Of a stretch of DNA of 64,000 nt, positions 61,343 through 64,000 are shown in pieces. Under the pieces are notes generated by a model, which saw nothing but the letters and a program-made list of their open reading frames with translations, was not told the DNA's origin and did no database searches. Numbering within the stretch: position 1 is the first letter of the stretch; each line of letters opens with the position of its first letter. The position numbers and the translations under genes are program-made. The DNA is from Lycium barbarum. Its lineage: Eukaryota > Streptophyta > Magnoliopsida > Solanales > Solanaceae. The stretch lies in contig NC_083341.1 of assembly GCF_019175385.1 (NCBI RefSeq), positions 63,707,800-63,771,799 on the forward strand, written 5' to 3'.

Positions 61343-64000
61343 TTAAAATCTTGACGTCTCATCTTGGACTTCTTCCAAGGGCTGAAACAAATGAGGGTAT
61401 CTGGATCGCATACTTTCTTCCGCTTCCCATGTCATTTCTTCTCGTTTACTGCTTCTCCATAAAACCTTAACTGAGGCCACTTCTTTGTTTCTAAGCCTCC
61501 GTACTTGCCTATCTATTATGGCAATGGGTATCTCTTCATAAGATAACTTTTCTATCACATGTACATCACTTATTGGCACGATCTTAGTAGGATCTCCTAC
61601 ACACTTCCGAAGCATCGAGACATGGAAAACCGGATGGACTGACTCCAAATCCGGAGGTAGATCTAATTCATAGGCCACCTTGCCCACTTTTCGTACAATA
61701 TCACAAGGCCCAATGTATCGGGGACTAAGCTTCCCCTTTTTGCCAAACCTCATTACACCCTTCATAGGCGACACTTTCAAGAATACCCAGTCTTTCACAT
61801 TGAACTCCAAGTCTCTTCGACGATTATCCGGATAGGACTTTTGGAGACTTTGGGCTACTAACAACCGATCTTGTATGAGCTTAACTTTCACTACATCTTG
61901 CTGGACCAAATCTGGCCCTATCAATTTAGCCTTTCCTGTTTCAAACCACCCGATTGGGGATCTACACTTTCGCCCATATAAAGCTTCATACGGTGCCATT
62001 TGAATGCTAGAATGATTACTGTTATTGTAAGAAAATTCAATGAGTGGCAAATGATCATCCCAATTTCCTCCAAAATCTATCATACATGCTCGTAACATAT
62101 CTTCAAGAGTCTGAATAGTACGTTCAGCTTGTCCATCGGTCTGTGGATGAAATGTCGTGCTAAGGCTCACTTGGGTCCCTAAATCCTCTTGGAACGACAT
62201 CCAGAAATTAGCTATAAATTGAGTCCCTCTATCGGAGATAATAGATACTGGAACACCATGGAGTCTCACTATCTCTTTAACATATAGCTTTGCATAATCT
62301 TCTGCCACATACGTCGTTCTGACGGGTAAGAAATGAGCTGACTTTGTGAGTCTATCCACAATCACCCATATGGAATCATACTTACGTCGAGAACGGGGTA
62401 AGCCTGAAATGAAGTCTATGTTAATCACTTCCCATTTCCAAGTTCGGATTTCTATAGCTTGCAACAATCCACCCGGCTTTTGGTGCTCGATTTTCACTTG
62501 CTGGCAATTTAGACATTGAGCTACGAATTCTGCTATATCTTTCTTCATTCCATTCCACCAATATATAGACTTAAGGTCATGATACATTTTCGTCGCTCTG
62601 GGGTGGATAGAGTAGCGGGAACAATGGGCTTCCCTCATTATTTGGTGGCGTAAGTCTGCCACATCGGGAACACATAACCTGCCTCGACAGCGGAGAACTC
62701 TGTCTCCTGAAATATCAAATGATGACTCCTCTTTCTGGAGGAGTGTATCTCTGTACTGCATTAGCATGAAATCTTCGTATTGTCGCTCTTTCACTTCTGC
62801 TACTAACGACAAGACTGCTGAATTCTGAATAGTAGCTCCCCTGCTACCTGAGTCCACCACTCGAACTCCTAGGCTAGCTAACTGCTGGAGCTCACGGGCC
62901 ATTCCCCTCTTCTCTGGTCGTACATCACATAAACTTCCCATCGATCTGCGGCTAAGAGCATCAGCTACAACATTTGCCTTTCCAGGGTAATACAAAATAT
63001 CGACATCATAATCCTTTAGCAGTTCCAACCATTGTCGTTGCCGCAAATTCAACTCTTTCTGCTTGAAGATTTACTGGAGACTCTTATGATCTGTGTAGAT
63101 ATCCACATGGATACCATATAAATAATTTCTCCATATCTTTAACGCATGAACCACTACGGCCAATTCTAGATCATGGGTCGGATAACTCTTCTCATGTTTC
63201 CGCAATTGCCTTGAAGCATATGCAACCACTTTACCATGTTGCATCAATACACAGCCTAGCCCAACACCTGAAGCATCATAATAAACAACATATCCTTCCA
63301 ATCCCTCTGGGAGTATCAAGACTGGGGCAGAAGTCAATCTATCCTTCAACTCTTGGAAACTACGTTCGCAAGCATCTTTCCATTGAAACTTAGATGATTT
63401 CTGGGTCAACCTTGTGAGCGGTGAAAAAATAGAAGAGAAACCTTCAACAAATCTCCTGTAATAACCTGCTAAGCCCAGAAAGCTATGAACCTCTGTAGGA
63501 GTTGTGGGCCTTGGCCAAGTTTTCACGGCCTCAATCTTTTGACTATCCACTCGAATTCCATCGGCTGCAACAATATGCCCCAGAAATGTCACTGAGTTCA
63601 ACCAAAACTCACATTTGGAAAACTTTGCAAACAACTCTCGAGTTCGAAGAACTCCAAGGACAGTGCGCAAATGATCCGCATGTTTTGCCTCGGATCTAGA
63701 ATACACCAAGATATCATCAATAAATACGATCACAAATAAATCCAGGAAGGGCCTAAACACATTGTTCATCAAATCCATAAATACTGCCGGTGCATTAGTT
63801 AGCCCAAATGACATCACCCGAAACTCGAAATGACCATATCTTGTCCTGAAGGCTGTCTTAGGGATATCTTTATGCCTAACTCTCACTTGATGATACCTGG
63901 ACCTCAAATCAATCTTTGAAAACCATTTGGCGCCTTGCAATTGATCAAATAAATCATCAATACTCGGAAGAGGATATTTATTCTTAATCGTCACCTTATT
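61343..64000 (-). pseudogene. Tekay-D pol: RT, RNase H, integrase, chromodomain (one stop, runs off the window)
   Basis: One minus-strand frame is open from the right edge to the TAA at 63071-63073, then continues in phase to 61343. [27 protein letters not shown] (the usual Gly before YHQ is Arg here), FIDDILVYS. RNase [42 protein letters not shown], then the stop. Counting from Met at 63052, integrase has the zinc finger (H143, H150, C180, C183), catalytic D213, D274 and E310, and HPVFHVSMLRK near 473. Residues about 505-556 form a chromodomain-like end (IDRQVRRLRNKEVASVKVLW), which marks the Tekay/Del chromoviruses and is thought to guide insertion to marked chromatin. Gag and protease lie outside the window. 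It could be the type of element that supplies proteins to the decayed relative at 19409-29798. Confidence 0.93.

Overview
This window is plant nuclear DNA made almost entirely of nested transposable elements. I found no complete host gene, rRNA, functional tRNA or CRISPR array. The signs of a plant are Ty3/gypsy elements of the Ogre/Tat, Tekay (Del chromovirus) and Athila types, a Ty1/copia end, CACTA and hAT DNA transposons, and primer-binding sites for plant tRNAs. The Tekay LTR ends (TGTCACGACC... / TGTAACGACC...) and the large Ogre elements resemble those I know from Solanaceae, so a nightshade-family genome is my best guess. That last step is inference.

Layout. 1-1631: 3' end of a copia element, whose LTR region carries a small CACTA element. 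About 1960-3822: an Athila-like LTR with a tRNA-Asp primer site, split by a 729-bp hAT element. 3864-10054: a reverse-oriented, decayed Tekay element (called Tekay-A here), its LTR split by a 1.3-kb hAT element. 10055-10845: the end of another reverse Tekay LTR (Tekay-B). 10846-44910: a large Ogre element (Ogre1) with 4.4-kb LTRs, an extra ORF1 before gag, gag-pro, an intron, RT-RNase H, archaeal-type RNase H, integrase and a repeat-rich 3' untranslated region. Ogre1 carries two later insertions: a 10.4-kb non-autonomous Tekay-like element (19409-29798) inside gag, and a 3.2-kb solo LTR (38103-41263) inside its 3' LTR. 44911-48471: LTR fragments, a pyrimidine-rich tract and a tandem repeat. 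48472-51740: one complete Tekay LTR plus primer site (Tekay-C). 51766-58602: a second, more decayed Ogre (Ogre2). 58603-64000: a reverse, almost intact Tekay element (Tekay-D) running off the window.

Insertion order follows from the target-site duplications. The ACC, ACTTGAAG, ATGGTAAT, AAAAT and CCATT duplications each bracket one insertion. By eye the LTRs of the element inside Ogre1 gag differ by roughly 0.5 percent, and the two Ogre1 LTRs by about 3 percent in a sampled stretch, which agrees with the nesting.

Every long reading frame is retroelement protein, and all carry stops or frameshifts. The least damaged is the Tekay-D pol, with one visible nonsense codon. The most interesting points are: a young insertion with an anciently decayed interior (mobilised by proteins supplied from elsewhere); the same one-base frame change at the protease active site of both Ogre copies; a short hairpin shared by several Tekay LTR families; a 60-bp module shared by the two Ogre 3' untranslated regions; and palindrome arrays in the Tekay-D LTR. 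I did not find a new gene system outside the transposable elements.
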